Below are positions 19,640-29,323 of a stretch of 64,000 nucleotides of DNA, piece by piece. The stretch is from Bin87 sp963666415 (lineage in GTDB: Bacteria > Chloroflexota > Dehalococcoidia > Lucifugimonadales > UBA3495), in NCBI GenBank assembly GCA_963666415.2, contig CAXXPD010000002.1:248001-312000 (forward strand), given 5' to 3'. Position 1 is the first letter of the stretch. The number at the start of each line of letters is the position of its first letter. The notes under the pieces were generated by a model. The model was not told where the DNA came from. It ran no database searches and saw nothing but the letters and a program-made list of their open reading frames with translations. The position numbers and the translations under genes were made by a program.

Positions 19640-19824
19640 AATGAGGACTTCACAGAGGTGGAGTGGGTGCGGCAGACCGATCAAGTCTTGGTCATCAAAG
19701 ACCGTTGTTCAGCGAGGGTCGCCGCACCCGTCCCCAAAGAGCCCGAACAGTTGCCTGGGCCGAATCGAGCCCGCATCGTGCAAGAACGGGCCAGTACTCC
19801 ACTGGGACTTCATAGGAGGCAATC
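19640..19824 (+). ncRNA. Putative IS110 bridge RNA
   Basis: Two guide stem-loops can be read by eye. Target loop: stem GGGTGCGGC (19665-19673) with GCCGCACCC (19721-19729), enclosing ATCAAGTCT (19680-19688), a GGTC/GACC hairpin and TTGTTCAG (19705-19712). Donor loop: stem GCCCG (19741-19745) with CGGGC (19787-19791), enclosing ACAGTTGC (19747-19754), a GGGC/GCCC hairpin and CGTGCAAG (19777-19784). The first pair matches the left target ACCAAGTCT (one wobble) and complements the right target CTGAACAG (one wobble). The second pair equals the right end of the element (ACAGTTGC, 20796-20803) and complements its left end CTTGTATG (two wobbles). Layout follows the IS621 bridge RNA. Exact transcript ends are not known. 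Confidence 0.85.
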
Positions 19825-20787
19825 ATGGGGCAAGAAGGAATCTACGTAGGCATTGACGTCGCAAAGGCCAAGGTGGACGTTGCCGTCCGGCCCACGGGCG
19901 AGAGATGGGAGGTTCCCCGCGACGAAGCAGGAATCCCGCAGTTGGTTTCCGAGATGAAGACCCTCGGACCGTCATTGGTGCTGCTGGAGGCTCCGGGCGG
20001 CCTGGAACTACCGCTGGTGGCTGCTCTGGCCGCCGAGGCACTGCCGGTGGTCGTCGTCAACCCGCGCCAGGTGCGGGACTTCGCCAGGGCTACTGGGAAG
20101 TTGGCCAAGACCGACGCCCTGGACGCCGCCGTGCTGGCCCACTTTGCTGAGGCGATCCAGCCCCCCGTGCGTCCTCTGCGCGACGCCGAAACCCAGGAGC
20201 TCAACTCCCTCACTGCCCGGAGGCAGCAGGTGATGACGATGCTGGTCTCGGAGAAGAACCGCCTCGGCGCCGCCACCAGCGCCGTCCGTCCCCGCATTGC
20301 GGCCCACATCACCTGGTTGGAGCAGGATCTAAACGACCTTGACCAAGGCCTGCGACCGATGCTCCGGCAGAGTCCGGTGTGGCGGGAGAAGGACGACCTC
20401 CTGCGCACCGTTCCCGGCGTGGGTGAGCAACTCTCCCTCACGCTGCTGGCCAACCTGCCCGAGTTGGGCACCCTTGACCGTCGTCAGATCGCCGCACTGG
20501 TGGGCGTGGCTCCCTTCAACCGCGACCGCGGCGCCATGCGGGGCAAACGGCACGTCTGGGGCGGACGCTCCCGGGTCCGAGCTGTCTTGTACATGGGGAC
20601 GCTGGCTGCCACTCGCTTCAATCCCGTCATCCGGGACTTCTACCAGCGGCTGCTGGCCGCCGGTAAGCCGAAGAAGCTGGCTCTGGTCGCTTGCATGCGC
20701 AAGCTGCTCGTCATCCTCAACGCCATGCTCAAGCAGCGCTCATCCTGGAGGGACATCACTCCGGCAATCGTCGTTACTTCCTCTTGA
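19825..20787 (+). CDS. IS110-family DEDD transposase (bridge-RNA-guided recombinase)
   Basis: 320 residues, full length and open. RuvC-like N-terminal domain: first Asp in YVGIDVAKAKVDVAV, Glu in LVLLEAPGG, then AKTDALDAAVLAHFA with the two Asp. C-terminal Tnp domain: RTVPGVGEQLSLTLLANLPEL, ALVGVAPFNRDRGAMRG, and the Ser-bearing GGRSRVRAVLYMGTLAA. GGAGGCAATC precedes the ATG. Expected to cut and rejoin DNA through a Ser covalent intermediate, guided by the RNA upstream. Confidence 0.93.
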   Translation: MGQEGIYVGIDVAKAKVDVAVRPTGERWEVPRDEAGIPQLVSEMKTLGPSLVLLEAPGGLELPLVAALAAEALPVVVVNPRQVRDFARATGKLAKTDALDAAVLAHFAEAIQPPVRPLRDAETQELNSLTARRQQVMTMLVSEKNRLGAATSAVRPRIAAHITWLEQDLNDLDQGLRPMLRQSPVWREKDDLLRTVPGVGEQLSLTLLANLPELGTLDRRQIAALVGVAPFNRDRGAMRGKRHVWGGRSRVRAVLYMGTLAATRFNPVIRDFYQRLLAAGKPKKLALVACMRKLLVILNAMLKQRSSWRDITPAIVVTSS

Positions 20788-21497
20788 CATCAAACACAGT
20801 TGCTGAACAGTTACCTCGGTGGTAGTGCGCAACTGTTCAGCGTACTCCTCCGAAATACGCTCCAGCTCCTCATTGAACCGTTGCTGCTGTCGCGATAGAG
20901 CGGATTGGACGGCGTCACTTACCACGCGAGGCAGGTTTTCATGCTCGACAACGTGCTGGGAAAGGAGTTCACCTTGGGCGATAAGGCGTGGCACCACGGC
21001 TTGGTTTAGCCTATCTTGTTCCTGCCAAAACCGCACCCGTTCTCCGATGGGAATCTTTTCCTCATCGCTTGGTGAATCCTCCTCTGAGACCAAAGGGTCA
21101 GATATCTCCTGCTGTATCCCGTCCCATAGATGCGGGTCCCCGTTGTTCAGAAACTGGTTATGGTACGAGCTGATCAGACTCTTCAGCCGACGTATCGTGT
21201 CTGAGTCGCCCATGCGGTAGATCGCATCGTCGGTATCTCGAGAAACGAGGCGGATCTCTCGGTCGTGCCCGGTGCCCTCTACGCCGATCAGATCGCCGTA
21301 CGTGGCAACGTCGATCGCTGCCAAGTCATCGTCTCCCTTCTCGCAGTCGGCAAGGATCAGTCCCTGGAAGGTGAGTGCCAGCACCTTTGATCCGAAATCA
21401 AAGGTGGCATGATGCAAGACCATGTCGTCGGTGCCGGCGATGAAATCCAGAACAGCAGACAAACCGACCTCGTTGGTTTCCTCGTTGTCTAACCCCC

Positions 21498-23217
21498 AAT
21501 CCACCGAAAAGATGAGTGTCGCGGTGTGCTGAAGGGGTAAGAAAGTGCTCCTGTGCATCTGGGATAATGGCTTTTGAAACAGGAAACCGTCCCCAGGCCA
21601 GGAGCACCCAAAAGATGCTAGCAGATGACCACCCCGACCGCATCCAAATCGCCTTTGACGACCACCGCCTGGTGGCCAATGCTGGGCTGATCCTGCCAGC
21701 CACGCTGGGCCGGCATCTGGGCCGGCCCGAACTGGTTGACCGGCACCTGGACCTGGGTCGCGCCCCAGGCCGAGCCAACACCGGCGACAAGGTGATGACG
21801 CTGGTGGCGTCTGCTCTGGCCGGAGGAGACTGCATTGACGACGCCGACGTGCTGCGCACCGGCGGGACGGCTAGCGCCATCGGCTGCGTAGTCAAGGCGC
21901 CATCCACCCTGGGGACCTTCCTGCGCAGTTTCCGGTGGGGCCACGTCCGCCAACTGGATCGGGTCAGCCGGGAGCTGCTGGCCCGGGCCTGGGCGGCTGG
22001 GGCCGGACCCGGCGACGGGCCGTTGACCATCGACCTGGACTCCACCATCTGCGAGACCTACGGTCTGGCCAAGGAGGGGGCGCGCGACCACGGCTACACC
22101 GGCCAGCGAGGCTATCACCCGCTGCTGGCCATTGCCGCCGGCACCGGCGACGTGCTGATGGCTCGGCTGCGCAAGGGCCGCGCCAACACCGTTCGGGGCG
22201 CCGCCCACTTTCTACGCGAGACGGTGGGGCGGGTACGCTACGCTGGCGCCAGAGGACAACTCACGGTGCGGGCTGACAGCGGCTTCTACACCCACGCCAT
22301 CGTCGCCGTCTGCCGCAAGATGGATGTCCGCTACTCCATCACCGTCCGCCAGCAAGCCCGCCTGCGGAATATCATCGAGGCCATACCCGAGATTGACTGG
22401 ACGCCGATTCCCTACTGGATGGACGGCGCCGCCGACGTGGCGGAGACCACCTACGTCCCCTTCCAGGATGAGCCCGACGCCGCACCGGTGCGGCTCATCG
22501 TCCGGCGGGTGAAGCCCACGCCCGGCTCCCAGCTGGCCCTCTTCGCCAGCTACCGCTATCACGGCTGCATCACCGACCGAGACGGGGACACCCTGGAACT
22601 GGAGGCCGACCATCGGCGCCACGCCGAGATCGAGAACGCCATCCGAGACCTCAAGTACGGCGTCGGGCTCAACCATCTCCCCTCAGGCCGCTTCGCCGCC
22701 AACGGCGCCTGGCTGGCGGTGCAGGTGATGGCGCATAACCTGGCCCGCTGGACCGCGCGCATCGGTCTGGGTGAGCAACTGGTAACCACCAAGACCCTCC
22801 GACGACGCTTCTTCTCCCTCGCCGGACGGCTCACCCGCTCGGCGCGCCGCCTCACTTTGCATCTGCCCCAGCGCTGGCCCTGGGAAAACCAGTTCAGTCG
22901 CGCCTTGGCTCGATTGCGAGCAATTCCACTCCCCGCCTGACGGCACCGCTGGTGTCAACGCCGACGGAGATCTGACCCACTCACCAGACTACCCGACCGC
23001 CTCGCAGACTTGCGCCAGGCTGGTCCCCGAGCGTCTCTTGCTGCACACTACCCTGACAATTTCGCCCAGCATCGCCACCGCGGGCCGCCATCATCGTGTC
23101 TGTGTGGCTATCTCACGCCGCCCTCATCCCCATCTATTGGAATCGGGCTTGCCCCGTTCGCCTTCCCTTGCCCATCATCCCTGGTGTCAACGCCACGGCC
23201 CATCGCTTCGGTGGATT
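21498..23217 (+). mobile_element. IS1380-A element, complete
   Basis: Terminal repeats AATCCACCGAA (21498-21508) and TTCGGTGGATT (23207-23217). One intact transposase gene, a 117-bp leader and a 270-bp trailer of non-coding DNA. Truncates the tail-anchored protein gene on its left and abuts an inverted IS1380 left-end remnant on its right, so the flanking duplication cannot be read. Confidence 0.85.
21615..22940 (+). CDS. IS1380-family transposase
   Basis: About 441 residues. DDE residues visible in LTIDLDSTICETYG, LTVRADSGFYTHAIV and HAEIENAIRDLKYGVGLNHLPSG (the IS1380/IS4 Glu signature). ATG 21615 chosen because the upstream extension lies in the terminal region and a similar ATGCTA start is present in the remnant at 23218-23351. 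Intact; other copies in the window (83-507, 32728-33483) are remnants. Confidence 0.9.
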   Translation: MLADDHPDRIQIAFDDHRLVANAGLILPATLGRHLGRPELVDRHLDLGRAPGRANTGDKVMTLVASALAGGDCIDDADVLRTGGTASAIGCVVKAPSTLGTFLRSFRWGHVRQLDRVSRELLARAWAAGAGPGDGPLTIDLDSTICETYGLAKEGARDHGYTGQRGYHPLLAIAAGTGDVLMARLRKGRANTVRGAAHFLRETVGRVRYAGARGQLTVRADSGFYTHAIVAVCRKMDVRYSITVRQQARLRNIIEAIPEIDWTPIPYWMDGAADVAETTYVPFQDEPDAAPVRLIVRRVKPTPGSQLALFASYRYHGCITDRDGDTLELEADHRRHAEIENAIRDLKYGVGLNHLPSGRFAANGAWLAVQVMAHNLARWTARIGLGEQLVTTKTLRRRFFSLAGRLTRSARRLTLHLPQRWPWENQFSRALARLRAIPLPA

Positions 23218-23351
23218 CGGGTCAAGTGGTAGCATCTATTCGGTGCTCCTTGTTTCGGGTTGGTTCTCTGTCTCGAAAACCATTATCCCCGAAGCCAGGA
23301 GCACTTTCTTACCCCCTCAGCACGCCGCGACATTTATCTTTTCGGTGGATT
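23218..23351 (-). mobile_element. IS1380 left-end remnant, inverted
   Basis: The minus strand begins AATCCACCGAAAAGATAAAT and continues, with a few differences, like the left end of IS1380-A through GAGCACCGAATAG to an ATGCTACC start, then stops against IS1380-A. It leaves a head-to-head pair of left ends. Lies directly upstream of the amidohydrolase gene. Confidence 0.75.
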
Positions 23352-23379
23352 CGGGTTTAGCGATGTTGGAGGTTTAGAG

Positions 23380-24165
23380 ATGTTGATCGTAGATACCCAC
23401 GTTCATATTGGACGCAACCACTACGAACCGGTTGAAATGCTCCTGGCCCAGATGGAGCTGAACGGCGTATCGAAGACCGTGTTGGTTCAGTCCACCGCCA
23501 CGCTGGACAATTCCTACGTGCTGGAATGCAAGTCGCGGTTTCTTGGCAGATTGTCCGTAGTATGTCGGGTTGACGTTGACGACCCGGCGGCCCCCGACAC
23601 TCTGTCCAGTTTGCACGCCGCCGGCGCGGAAACCGTCCGCCTGCGCAACTTTCATCGCTCGCCGGGCAACGACCCGCTTGCAATCTGGCGCACCGCCGCC
23701 GAGTTGGGAATGTCAGTCAGCGTGGGCGGGCCGGCGGAGGATTTCGCGGCAACAGAATTCGCCGAACTGGTGGCCGCTTTGCCCAACCTGTCTGTGATCA
23801 TCGAGCACCTGGCCGGAATGGGCATACACGCTACGGAGACTCCCGTAATGCCCCACGATGATGTATTTCGCCAGGCGCTGACGCTGTCCCGGTTCCCCAA
23901 CACTGCGATAAAGATCCACGGGATGGGCGAAATTAGCGACCCGCCGTTTCCGTACCAAAATACGCCTCCATACGTCAGAATGGCCTACGACGCATTTGGC
24001 CCCGACCGTATGATTTGGGGTTCAGACTGGCCCAGGGTAACCAACCGGGAAGGCTACCGAAATTCGTTGCGTTACACGATTGAGCAGATAGAAACGTGGT
24101 GCCCTCGGGAAGATTTGGCCAGAATATTCGGACTAACTGCGCTCAAATTATGGCACTTTGCCTAA
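23380..24165 (+). CDS. Amidohydrolase-2 family metal-dependent hydrolase
   Basis: 261 residues, TIM-barrel amidohydrolase. HxH at the end of strand 1 (DTHVHIGRN), a His in VIIEHLAGMG, and the C-terminal Asp in MIWGSDWPRVTN. Relatives decarboxylate or hydrolyse cyclic acids and lactones; the substrate is unknown. ATG 23380 has GGAGG 9 nt upstream; the longer frame upstream belongs to the IS1380 remnant. Its native promoter region has been replaced by IS1380 sequence. Confidence 0.88.
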   Translation: MLIVDTHVHIGRNHYEPVEMLLAQMELNGVSKTVLVQSTATLDNSYVLECKSRFLGRLSVVCRVDVDDPAAPDTLSSLHAAGAETVRLRNFHRSPGNDPLAIWRTAAELGMSVSVGGPAEDFAATEFAELVAALPNLSVIIEHLAGMGIHATETPVMPHDDVFRQALTLSRFPNTAIKIHGMGEISDPPFPYQNTPPYVRMAYDAFGPDRMIWGSDWPRVTNREGYRNSLRYTIEQIETWCPREDLARIFGLTALKLWHFA

Positions 24166-24312
24166 TTTGTTAACGTTAATCGCAAGCACGCGCCGATTTG
24201 TTGCCATCGATACCGGGTCAGGTATTGCAATATCGGCCAGCATTTGCAACACTAACGCCCGCTAATTATTCGGCGTTCGCCGTTCACATCATCGTTAGGA
24301 GAAGAGCTATAG
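24166..24312. other. Intergenic, likely aap promoter region
   Basis: More AT-rich than its surroundings, with a TTAACGTTAA palindrome at 24170-24179 just after the amidohydrolase stop and AGGAGAAGAG before the aapJ start. No gene. A promoter is likely but no clear -35/-10 pair could be assigned. Confidence 0.3.
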
Positions 24313-25536
24313 ATGAGACGTTACCTCAAGTACATCGCTGGTGGCGCGCTGCTGCTGGCATTGACCGTGGGCATTGCCTGCGACAACCAGGATAGCGCCA
24401 CACCGGAGACAACCGCTCCGACCGCCACGGAGCCGGCAGCCGTCGCCCCCGCTGCGGCCGGCACCGAACCCACCGCCGCTGCTGTCGTAGCAACCACGGA
24501 ACCGGCGGAAGCCACCGCCATCCCCGGCGGCAGCGAAGCCACTTCAGCCACCAACCAGGGAACCAGCCGTCTGGCCACCGTTCAGGATCGGGGCAAGGTC
24601 ATCTGCGCCAGCCGCAACGACGTGCCTGGCTACGGTTCCATTGACGATTCCGGCAACAACGTGGGCTTTGACATCGACCTGTGCCGGGCCGTCGCCGCCG
24701 CGGTGCTGGGCGACTCTTCCGCCATAGAAATCCGGTTGATCACCGCTGCCGAACGCGGTCCCACCATACAGTCCGGCGAAGTGGACATGTTGGTTCGCAC
24801 CGTGACTTGGACCACTTCACGAGATGCCCAGTGGGGCAACTACGCGCAAACGATGTTCTATGACGGGCAGGGATTCCTGGTCAATAAGGAACTTGGCCTG
24901 ACCAGCGCGCTGGAACTGCAGGACGCAACCGTTTGCGTAACCCAGGGCACGACCACCGAGTTGAACCTGCAGGACTTTTCCAACCAGAATAGTCTCAACA
25001 TCCAGCCCCTGACATTTGAAGACACCGACGCCGTGGTGGCCGCCTACGAAAGCGGGCAATGCGACGCATTCACCAACGACCGTTCGCAACTGGCTGCCAT
25101 CAGCAGCGCCTTTGCCGACCGGAACGCTCACACGATTCTGCCGGAGACCATCTCCGAAGAACCGCTGGGCCCGGTGGTTCCTCACGGCGATGACCAGTGG
25201 TTCGACATCGTTAAGACCGTGATGGCGGTGCTCATCTACGCCGAAGCCTATGGTGTGGGTTCGTCCAACGTACCTGATGCCGCGACGGGAGACACCAAGG
25301 TCGATCGCCTGTTTGGTATCGAGGGTTCGTTTGGTCAGGAGAGCCTTGGCATCAGTCAGACCGCCGCGCAGGACATCATCGGCTCCGTGGGCAATTACGG
25401 GGAGATTTACGACCGCAACCTGGGCGCCGACGGCATAAACCTGCCGCGCGAGAACGGCAGAAACGCACTTTGGGCCGATGCCTCCTGCGCCGGCTGTCCC
25501 AAAGGCGGCCAGATATACGCCGCTCCCCTGCGGTAA
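24313..25536 (+). CDS. aapJ: General L-amino-acid ABC transporter substrate-binding lipoprotein
   Basis: 407 residues. Signal peptide with lipobox (TVGIAC, Cys23), then a Thr/Ala/Pro/Glu-rich linker to about residue 90 that tethers the protein to the membrane. The type II periplasmic-binding-protein domain follows: RGKVICASRNDVPGYG, GFDIDLCRAVAAAVLG, CVTQGTTTELN, DAFTNDRSQLA. The order and motifs match AapJ/BztA proteins that bind a broad range of amino acids. First gene of aapJQMP, 180 bp before aapQ with a stem-loop between. Confidence 0.92.
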   Translation: MRRYLKYIAGGALLLALTVGIACDNQDSATPETTAPTATEPAAVAPAAAGTEPTAAAVVATTEPAEATAIPGGSEATSATNQGTSRLATVQDRGKVICASRNDVPGYGSIDDSGNNVGFDIDLCRAVAAAVLGDSSAIEIRLITAAERGPTIQSGEVDMLVRTVTWTTSRDAQWGNYAQTMFYDGQGFLVNKELGLTSALELQDATVCVTQGTTTELNLQDFSNQNSLNIQPLTFEDTDAVVAAYESGQCDAFTNDRSQLAAISSAFADRNAHTILPETISEEPLGPVVPHGDDQWFDIVKTVMAVLIYAEAYGVGSSNVPDAATGDTKVDRLFGIEGSFGQESLGISQTAAQDIIGSVGNYGEIYDRNLGADGINLPRENGRNALWADASCAGCPKGGQIYAAPLR

Positions 25537-25594
25537 AAATCTGCCCAACCTCAATCTATGGCCCGCCGGCAGTCCCTGCACATCGGGCGTCGAG

Positions 25595-25621
25595 GAGCGG
25601 TCAGCGTATTGCTGGCCGCTC
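25595..25621 (+). promoter_or_regulatory. Stem-loop between aapJ and aapQ
   Basis: GAGCGGTCAGC pairs with GCTGGCCGCTC across a 5-nt loop (11 bp with one G-T pair). No U-run follows, so it is not a classical terminator. Such structures between binding-protein and permease genes often stabilise the upstream mRNA and raise binding-protein dosage. Confidence 0.5.
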
Positions 25622-25716
25622 TTCGTCACAATGTGCCGGCGGCTGTACGCCCCGAACCACCGGCGGTCGGGTAAAATCGACGCATCTTTACCGGCATCAA
25701 ACCAGCGCTGACGGCA

Positions 25717-26922
25717 ATGACAGAGATTTTACGGACATTGACCTACCAGGGCATACCGGTCTGGCGGCACGCTCAGCTGATCCAGTGGGCGGCGCAAGTC
25801 GCGTCTGCCATCCTGGTGGTTTTTCTGGTGGCCTGGTTCTTCGTCAACATTGCCAACGCCATCGAGCAGCGGGACATCCCGTATGGGTTCAGTTTCCTTT
25901 CCCGCGCATATCAAACCCCCATCGGGCACCACTTTCTGCCCTATGAGTCATCCAACACCTTCCTGTACGCGTTCGGCGTCGCCGCGACCAACACGGTGCT
26001 CGTGTCCGTTACGGGAGTTATTCTGGCGACCCTGCTCGGCATTGGGGTGGGCGTGGCACGCTTGTCCGGCAACTGGCTGGTCGCAAAACTAGCCCTCGTC
26101 TACGTCGAATTCTTCCGCAATGTGCCGCTGCTCGTGCAGTTGTTCTTCTGGTTCTACATCGTCCTGGCGCTGCCTCCGGTACGGCAAGGTTACGTTATCG
26201 GCCAACGGCTCTACGTCAACAACGCGGGTATTTCCCTACCATGGCCATCCCCAACCGACGTAAACGGTGCCGTGGCCTGGCTGGTTCTGGCCGCGATCGC
26301 CATCAGCGTAGGCATCGCAGTGCATCATCGGCTGGCCCGGCGTGAAACCGACACTGGTTCAGTGTCATACCCGGTGATCAGCGGCCTCGCGGTAACCGTC
26401 GTTATCGGCGCCATCAGCTGGGTCGTCGTCAGCATGGCAACCGGCGCGGCGCCCTTTACCATGTCGCAGCCGGCTCCACACGGCACCTTCGGACGGATCG
26501 CCGGCGGATTCACGGTGCCGGGTGGATTGCTGGCATTGCTGGCCGGTTTGGTGATATACACATCGTCGTTCATCGCGGAAATCGTTCGCGCCGGCATCCA
26601 GTCAGTAGGCCGCGGCCAAACCGAGGCGGCCCGCGCATTGGGATTGTCGCCCATGAGTACGCTCCGCCAGGTTACCTTTCCCCAAGCCTTGCGGGTCATC
26701 ATCCCCCCGCTGATTAGCCAGTGCCTGAACCTGACCAAAAACAGCAGCCTGGCCGGAGCGATTGGCTATTCCGACCTGACCAACGTGGCCAAGACAATGA
26801 CGCAAACCGCGCCGGCCGTTTCCATTTTCCTGCTCATCATGGCGGCCTACCTGGCAATGAGCCTGGCTTACTCGCTAATCGGCAACCTCTACAACCGCCG
26901 CATCAGGCTGTCCGGAGACTAG
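25717..26922 (+). CDS. aapQ: General L-amino-acid ABC transporter permease
   Basis: 401 residues with an N-terminal membrane helix (VASAILVVFLVAWFFVNIA), the long periplasmic insertion typical of AapQ, and the permease core ending with the EAA loop (TEAARALGLSPMSTLRQVTFP) that contacts the ATPase. Four bases separate its stop from the aapM start, so translation is probably coupled. Confidence 0.92.
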   Translation: MTEILRTLTYQGIPVWRHAQLIQWAAQVASAILVVFLVAWFFVNIANAIEQRDIPYGFSFLSRAYQTPIGHHFLPYESSNTFLYAFGVAATNTVLVSVTGVILATLLGIGVGVARLSGNWLVAKLALVYVEFFRNVPLLVQLFFWFYIVLALPPVRQGYVIGQRLYVNNAGISLPWPSPTDVNGAVAWLVLAAIAISVGIAVHHRLARRETDTGSVSYPVISGLAVTVVIGAISWVVVSMATGAAPFTMSQPAPHGTFGRIAGGFTVPGGLLALLAGLVIYTSSFIAEIVRAGIQSVGRGQTEAARALGLSPMSTLRQVTFPQALRVIIPPLISQCLNLTKNSSLAGAIGYSDLTNVAKTMTQTAPAVSIFLLIMAAYLAMSLAYSLIGNLYNRRIRLSGD

Positions 26923-26925
26923 CGG

Positions 26926-28202
<1,277 letters not shown>

Positions 28203-28247
28203 CAGCACCAACCCGGCATTCCGGCGAGAACGCAGGATTAACCAAAG

Positions 28248-29003
28248 ATGGCTACAGAAACAATCAACCAGATTGATGACATCATCGTGTGCCGCGACGT
28301 GCACAAGTGGTTTGGCAACTTCCACGCTTTGCGGGGCATTTCCACCACCGTCAAACGCGGTGAAGTGGTCGTCATCATTGGGCCTTCGGGTTCCGGCAAG
28401 TCCACCTTCATTCGCACTCTGAACCGGCTGGAACAGCATCAGCGCGGCGAGATATTTATTGACGGGATCGAGTTGTCCAACGACGTGCGCAACGTCGATG
28501 CCATCCGCCGGGACGTGGGAATGGTTTTCCAGTCCTTCAACCTGTTCCCGCATCTGACCGTGATGCGCAACATCACGCTGGCTCCCATCAAGGTGCGCAA
28601 GCTGCCGGCTCGGGAGGCAGCAGCCATTGCGATGGAATTGCTGGAGCGCGTGGGCATCCCGGAGCAGGCCGACAAATATCCGGCGCAGCTTTCGGGCGGT
28701 CAGCAGCAGCGGGTGGCCATCGCCCGGGCCCTGGCCATGCAACCCAACATCATGCTCTTCGACGAACCCACCTCCGCACTGGACCCGGAGATGATCAAGG
28801 AGGTGCTCGAAGTAATGCACGAGTTGGCAGCGTCCCAAATGACCATACTGGCGGTTACCCACGAACTTGGATTCGCCCGCGAAGTGGCCGACCGCATCGT
28901 TATGTTCGACGAAGGGTTGATCGTGGAAGACCAGCCTCCGGACGAATTTTTCAACAATCCCCGGCACGAACGGGTCAAGCACTTCCTGTCGCAAATCCTC
29001 TGA
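28248..29003 (+). CDS. aapP: General L-amino-acid ABC transporter ATPase
   Basis: 251 residues, the standard length. Walker A GPSGSGKST, Q-loop VFQSFNLFPHLTV, signature LSGGQQQRVAIARAL, Walker B IMLFDEPTSALDPE, switch His in AVTHELGFA. Powers uptake through AapQ/AapM. Last recognisable gene of the aap operon. Confidence 0.95.
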   Translation: MATETINQIDDIIVCRDVHKWFGNFHALRGISTTVKRGEVVVIIGPSGSGKSTFIRTLNRLEQHQRGEIFIDGIELSNDVRNVDAIRRDVGMVFQSFNLFPHLTVMRNITLAPIKVRKLPAREAAAIAMELLERVGIPEQADKYPAQLSGGQQQRVAIARALAMQPNIMLFDEPTSALDPEMIKEVLEVMHELAASQMTILAVTHELGFAREVADRIVMFDEGLIVEDQPPDEFFNNPRHERVKHFLSQIL

Positions 29004-29014
29004 CCGGGCCCGAA

Positions 29015-29209
29015 ATGATGCTGATGCTCAAGATAGGGCGCTGGTTGTGGGCGAACGATAGTGCGCCGTCGTCGCAGGCCCGCGACCGCCGGCTGCCGAT
29101 TTGGGAATACCAGTGGTTCAACCGGATGTACCGCATCGCCATGTTGCTGGGATGGTGCGGTATCGTCGTATATTTCCTGCTTTGGAACCTGGTGTGGGCC
29201 AGCCCGTAA
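29015..29209 (+). CDS. Small single-helix membrane protein
   Basis: 64 residues: a charged N-terminal half, then one hydrophobic segment (IAMLLGWCGIVVYFLLWNLV). Begins 11 bp after aapP on the same strand, so it may belong to the operon. No strong ribosome binding site and no recognised family. Confidence 0.45.
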   Translation: MMLMLKIGRWLWANDSAPSSQARDRRLPIWEYQWFNRMYRIAMLLGWCGIVVYFLLWNLVWASP

Positions 29210-29323
29210 ACAACGCTGCCCCTACCCGATTGCCCCTTAGGGCACCGTGTTTGCTCCCCATCAACTGGCAGAGTACAATCCAGCCAGCACCGGACAATTC
29301 CCTGATTTTTGAGAGGTTCAGGT

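Larger units (their letters stand above)
19631..20802 (+). mobile_element. IS110-1 element, complete
   Basis: Inserted between CCAAGTCT and CTGAACAG in the IS66-1 end; the CT dinucleotide occurs at both junctions (19629-19630 and 20803-20804), as expected for IS110-type strand exchange. IS66-2 keeps the uninterrupted site CCAAGTCTGAACTG at 37486-37499. About 190 bp of non-coding DNA precede the transposase and 15 bp follow it. No inverted repeats, also as expected. Confidence 0.9.
18189..20814 (-). mobile_element. IS66-1 element carrying an IS110
   Basis: Terminal repeats GTAACTGTTCAG at both ends and an exact 8-bp duplication CTCGGTGG (18181-18188, 20815-20822). Contains only the large transposase gene and, next to the right end, the IS110 element at 19631-20802. 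Without the IS110 it is about 1.45 kb, like IS66-2. No tnpA/tnpB accessory genes are present in any of the three IS66 copies here. Confidence 0.88.
18034..21497 (-). pseudogene. Tail-anchored coiled-coil protein with possible PH-like domain, split by IS66-1
   Basis: Pieces 20823-21497 and 18034-18188 join in frame after removal of IS66-1 and one copy of its CTCGGTGG duplication (AEQLRTTTE/DAVGKVEQE). The N-terminal 120 residues are strand-rich (VLALTFQGLILADCEKG, DLIGVEGTGHDREIRLVS, IYRMGDSDTIRRLKSLI) in the manner of bacterial PH-like domains. An acidic linker and a long helical coiled-coil follow (about 70 residues). The C terminus is one membrane helix (LSIVVAIGITLGVIAVVIAV). The true N terminus was removed by IS1380-A. 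10 nt upstream of the PD-(D/E)XK-like gene, so the two formed an operon. Family not recognised with certainty. Confidence 0.7.
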
